A stretch of DNA of 64,000 bases, taken from NCBI RefSeq assembly GCF_947242115.1, contig NC_074728.1, forward strand, positions 9,094,221 through 9,158,220. The letters are read 5' to 3'. This stretch comes from Biomphalaria glabrata. Taxonomy: Eukaryota > Mollusca > Gastropoda > Planorbidae. Under the pieces are notes generated by a model, which was given only the letters and a program-made list of their open reading frames with translations, had not been told where the DNA came from and made no database searches. The stretch's first letter is position 1. Each line of letters begins with the position of its first letter. This document shows, in pieces, positions 60,676 through 64,000 of the stretch. The position numbers and the translations under genes were made by a program.

Positions 60676-61765
60676 TCACAATCTTACTAAGGGGTCGACT
60701 CCCAGTTCGGCATAGAATTTCCTTTATTGAGACCTGATCTCTATATCTGACTCCTGAAATCCGTCTTAGCCATCTTTGTTGAGCCACATTTAGTATTTGT
60801 AAATTTTGGCAGACTATTCACTGCACTTTACTAGTGGAGCCCAGCCACTGGTAGAAATTTGTAGCATCTCTTGGTTACGCTCTTGGAATTAGGTGACTGT
60901 AGTTTGCTTTTATATCGAAAGGGAAATTTTATCGTCAAAATCATCTGTTGGGGGGGGGGGGGTAAACTAAAAAATCTCGGGAGTATTTTTTTTAACAAAT
61001 TCAAACACCCATTTAGCTACGCTCATATAATTTGATGAGTGTAGTTTACTTTAGAATAATATTGAAGAGGGGATTTTCAACCTCAAAACCCTCTGTAGGG
61101 GGATTTTCAGCTCAAAACCATCTGGGAGGGATAAACGTTTTAAAAAGCCATCTGGAGTAGGGGGTTTAAACTCAAAATCCCCATTGGCTTGGCTACGCTC
61201 GAAGAATTTTAGTGTGTAATTTACTTTTTTTGTTTATTGAAGACGTATTTTTTAACTTCAAACCCGCTGAAGGGGAGTTTAGCCTCAAAACCCTCTTTGG
61301 CTACGCTCATAGCATTTTGAGTGTGTAATTTGCTTTTTTCTATAGACGCGGTATGTTTCAGCTTCAAACCCGCTGAAGGGGGGTTTAAACTCAAAACCCC
61401 TTTGGCGACGCTTATAGCATTTTGAGTGTCCAATTTTGCATTTTTTTATAGAAGAGGTATGTTTTAGCTTCAAATCCGCTGAAGGGTGGTTTAAACTCAA
61501 AACCCCTTTGACAACGCTCGTAGCATTTTGAGTGGGTAATTTTCTTTTATTTATATTGAAGAGGTATTTTTTATCTTCAAGCCCCGTTGCCGGGGGTTTA
61601 AACTCAAAATCCCTTTGGCTACTCTCATAGAATTTTGAATGTGTACTTTGCTTTTTTATTTTGAAGAGGGGGGGGGTAATCGTAAATTTCGGAGGGGGTT
61701 TTAAAATCTAGCTATGCTTAGCTACGCTCTTGCAATTTGGGCATTGTCGTTTGGGTTATTTTTTT
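60675..61765. repeat. Degenerate ~105-115 bp tandem repeat family, copy 1
   Basis: After a unique lead (CCTTTATTGAGACCTGATCT, CATCTTTGTTGAGCCACATT) come about seven worn units with GCTACGCTCATAG, ATTTTGAGTGTGTAATTT, a short T-run, AAGAGGTAT, CTTCAAACCCGCTGAAGG and TTTAAACTCAAAACCC. No coding function seen. Confidence 0.82.
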
Positions 61766-61872
61766 GTTTTGTTTTATAGAACCCATGTTCTTAATTTTTA
61801 GTAGTTAAAAGTTAGGCAATCAACTATGAGTACCGGCACCATTTTTTTTTAACAAAAAAAGGCTCTTTATAT

Positions 61873-63782
61873 CACTGGCGGATCCAGGGGGGGGGGGCGG
61901 TAGGGGCGATTGCCCCCCACCCGAAGGGGGGGGGTGCGGACGAATTTTAGTATAGAATTCACACAATTTGTATACAAATTTATTACTTATGTTAATAATA
62001 TATGCTAATTTTTTATATTTCAACCTATTTTTAGATTATTTCGCCCCCCCCCCCCCCATCAGGCATTTTGGCCGATTTGGTGGGGTCGGAAGGGGGCGAT
62101 GGCATCAATCCCGCCCACCCCCACCCCATAAACTTTCGAGTGGGGGGGCGGTCCAATAAATTTGTAGAAATCACAGCTTGCTAACAGAATCAATTAAATA
62201 TCTATATGATTAAAACGTGTTATTGTTGTTTTAACCGATCTTTATATTATGTCTTTCCCCTGTTTTCCGATTGGGTGGAGGGGAGGGGCGAATACATCTA
62301 TTGCCATTCCCACCTAAACCCTTTGAGTGTGGGGGGAGAGCGGTCCTACTTTTATGGGGATACCATAATTTGTGAACTAAATTAGTTGAATATCTATATA
62401 ATCTAAGCTACGTATTGATATGTGAAACCATTGTATATTATGTCGTACAACACTCTAATCTCAAATTTTGTGATTGGTAAATATAAAATGAAAAAAATAA
62501 TTGTACCAGGTAGGAGGGGCGATACATTCAATCGCCTTCCGCCCATCGGACAAACCAATACTTTTTCTTTTTGAATTATAGTTAAGAAATTACAAAATTA
62601 TAAGAAAAATCTGTCACTAATACATTTTATATGTGCAATAAATTCTTATATCGAGTCGCACAACCCCAATTCTTTAATGCCAAATACAATCATTAACAGA
62701 AATTATAAAAAGGAGCGAGGATTAATCATTTTCATTCTACCGGACGAAAACATAATGTTTTAAAACTGAATAGTCAAATATGGCGACAGAGTTTTTGTAA
62801 TTTCACATAAATTTATCATAATTTTTTAATAGAAAGACTTTGCTTTGGAAAATTTAGAATTCATACAAAATTTCTCAGCATAAGAGTAACGATTGAGATG
62901 TGTTCTGAACCCAAATATTCTTTTCCTAGTCGCCTTTTTCCAACCTTTATTCAAACTCAATCTGCTATTTTTCTAGTTAAATAAGTTTGGGACTATAGCT
63001 CATAATTTATGCTTCAATCCTAAAAATGCAAACAAACTTAGAGTAGAGTCTAATTGGTCCACTTAATTTCTCCTCCCACTTCCGAAATTTTTTGTTAGAG
63101 CTTAGAATTATAGGTCAGTAACAAAACAAAGTTACAAACATGCTTATTGAACATGTATCACTTACAAATTAGCTTTTTAAAAAAATATTATTATTCTAAT
63201 TTTTTTTTTCGTCTGCGATCTTCAAAGCCTAAATCTAAATATGTGTGGTATCTTCAAATCGTTTTATTTGCAATGTAGTAAGGGCCTTTCTAATTCATAT
63301 TAGAATATTTTTTCAAGTAAAACATTATTGAAAAGGTCATTTTTTAATAGAATGAATAATGAACTGTAGATGTCAGGAGAATGCGTTTCTGCAGTGAAGA
63401 ATGAAAGAAAACGATTTTGGCGTCGGGGCCTTGCCCCAAACCCCAGTGATAAATAATGAACTGTAGATGACAGGAGAATGCGTTTCTACAGTGAAGAATG
63501 CAAAAAAACGATTTTGGCGTCGGGGGCTTCGGCGCGGAACCTCACTAAATGGCCTTACAGCGCTCCCCCAGAAGCCCAAATTTTCAAGAGAAAGGGCTCA
63601 ACATGTCTGGGTTTTTTTTCTCCGCAGAAAGTTGAGAAACACTGCTTTTTTATTTCTCATATATATATATTTATGCTGTACTTACGTTTATGCATAGGGT
63701 TAGGGTTTACTGTGCGTTAGGGTTAGGGTTTTGAAAAAAATCGCCCCCCCCCCTCCACTCCAAAGTTCTGGATCCGCTAGTG
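61873..63782. mobile_element. 1.9-kb non-autonomous DNA transposon, CACTRGCGGATCCAG ends
   Basis: Left end CACTGGCGGATCCAGG, right end the complement of CACTAGCGGATCCAGAAC, flanked by the exact 8-bp duplication CTTTATAT (61865-61872 and 63783-63790). The interior has poly-G/C tracts, two tandem blocks with CAGGAGAATGCGTTTCTGCAG-like sequence, and GGGTTAGGGTTT telomere-like runs near 63697-63735. No transposase frame. Partial relatives occur at 12094, 22677, 57180 and 59549. Confidence 0.85.
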
Positions 63783-64000
63783 CTTTATATACATACAACA
63801 GCATGTAGAGAGGAGAACTGCTGTGTGGACGACATCGCACCGACCATAGCTAAAGCCCGGCTTGTGACTGAAAGGGGTCATATAGTGGTAATTATTTTGG
63901 TTGATATTAAATAAGGGAAATAACTACTAAATAATTGAGAGCTAGTGTTGTTTGTGCGGAGTTCTCCCCTTAGATACGCTTTTTTTTTTTAAAGGATTTT

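Noticed and set aside
63697-63740. Telomeric repeat suggesting a chromosome end
   Set aside because: Only a few imperfect TTAGGG units inside a mobile element that also occurs in an internal fragment at 12094; not a telomere.

Overview
The window looks like nuclear DNA of a mollusc, most likely a freshwater pulmonate snail of the Biomphalaria/Bulinus kind. This is inferred from long AT-rich introns, GT-AG multi-exon genes, tRNA-derived SINEs, LINE 3' ends and hAT-type elements; no single sequence proves the species. There is no operon, CRISPR array or bacterial gene.

Two host genes, both on the minus strand and head to tail, account for the coding content. (1) An SLC5-family sodium/solute symporter (closest by eye to the multivitamin/monocarboxylate branch, SLC5A6/A8) starts at 22316 and runs leftwards off the window. 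I could place 13 exons with consistent splice phases; one short exon between 6636 and 493 was not found. (2) A single-pass receptor-like gene starts at 56638 and ends at 29350. Eight exons with compatible phases give 390 residues: signal peptide, short glycosylatable cysteine-bearing ectodomain, one membrane helix, a 16-nt microexon just inside the membrane, and a cytoplasmic tail made of ~56-residue repeats with three YxxM motifs and a late YxN motif. I do not recognise it as a named family; it is the main candidate for something undescribed.

The rest is introns and repeats. 1-6.6 kb: SLC5 3' part, a 48-bp minisatellite grown inside a dispersed repeat, SINEs and a 5'-truncated LINE with a C-terminal zinc finger and restriction-like endonuclease. 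6.6-15.5 kb: SLC5 exons with SINEs and small minisatellites. 15.5-20.3 kb: one intron filled by about 119 copies of a 40-bp satellite with higher-order duplications. 20.8-22.3 kb: first two SLC5 exons. 22.7-29.3 kb: intergenic DNA with decayed LINEs, a hAT-type element with a perfect 8-bp target duplication, SINEs, a TTAA MITE and a 30-bp minisatellite. 29.35-56.6 kb: the receptor gene. Its introns hold a young, whole-looking LTR element (32452-40475, antisense to the host gene) whose integrase lies before the reverse transcriptase as in the Gmr1 clade, a decayed gag fossil, a hAT transposase relic, two SPIN-like MITEs and a hAT-type element carrying a nested LINE. 56.6-64 kb: no gene seen; mostly non-autonomous elements, including a 1.9-kb one with an exact 8-bp target duplication and telomere-like repeats near one end.

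The two genes need not work together: one is a membrane transporter, the other a probable signalling receptor. Exon calls come from reading splice sites and reading frames by eye; no alignment or RNA data were available.
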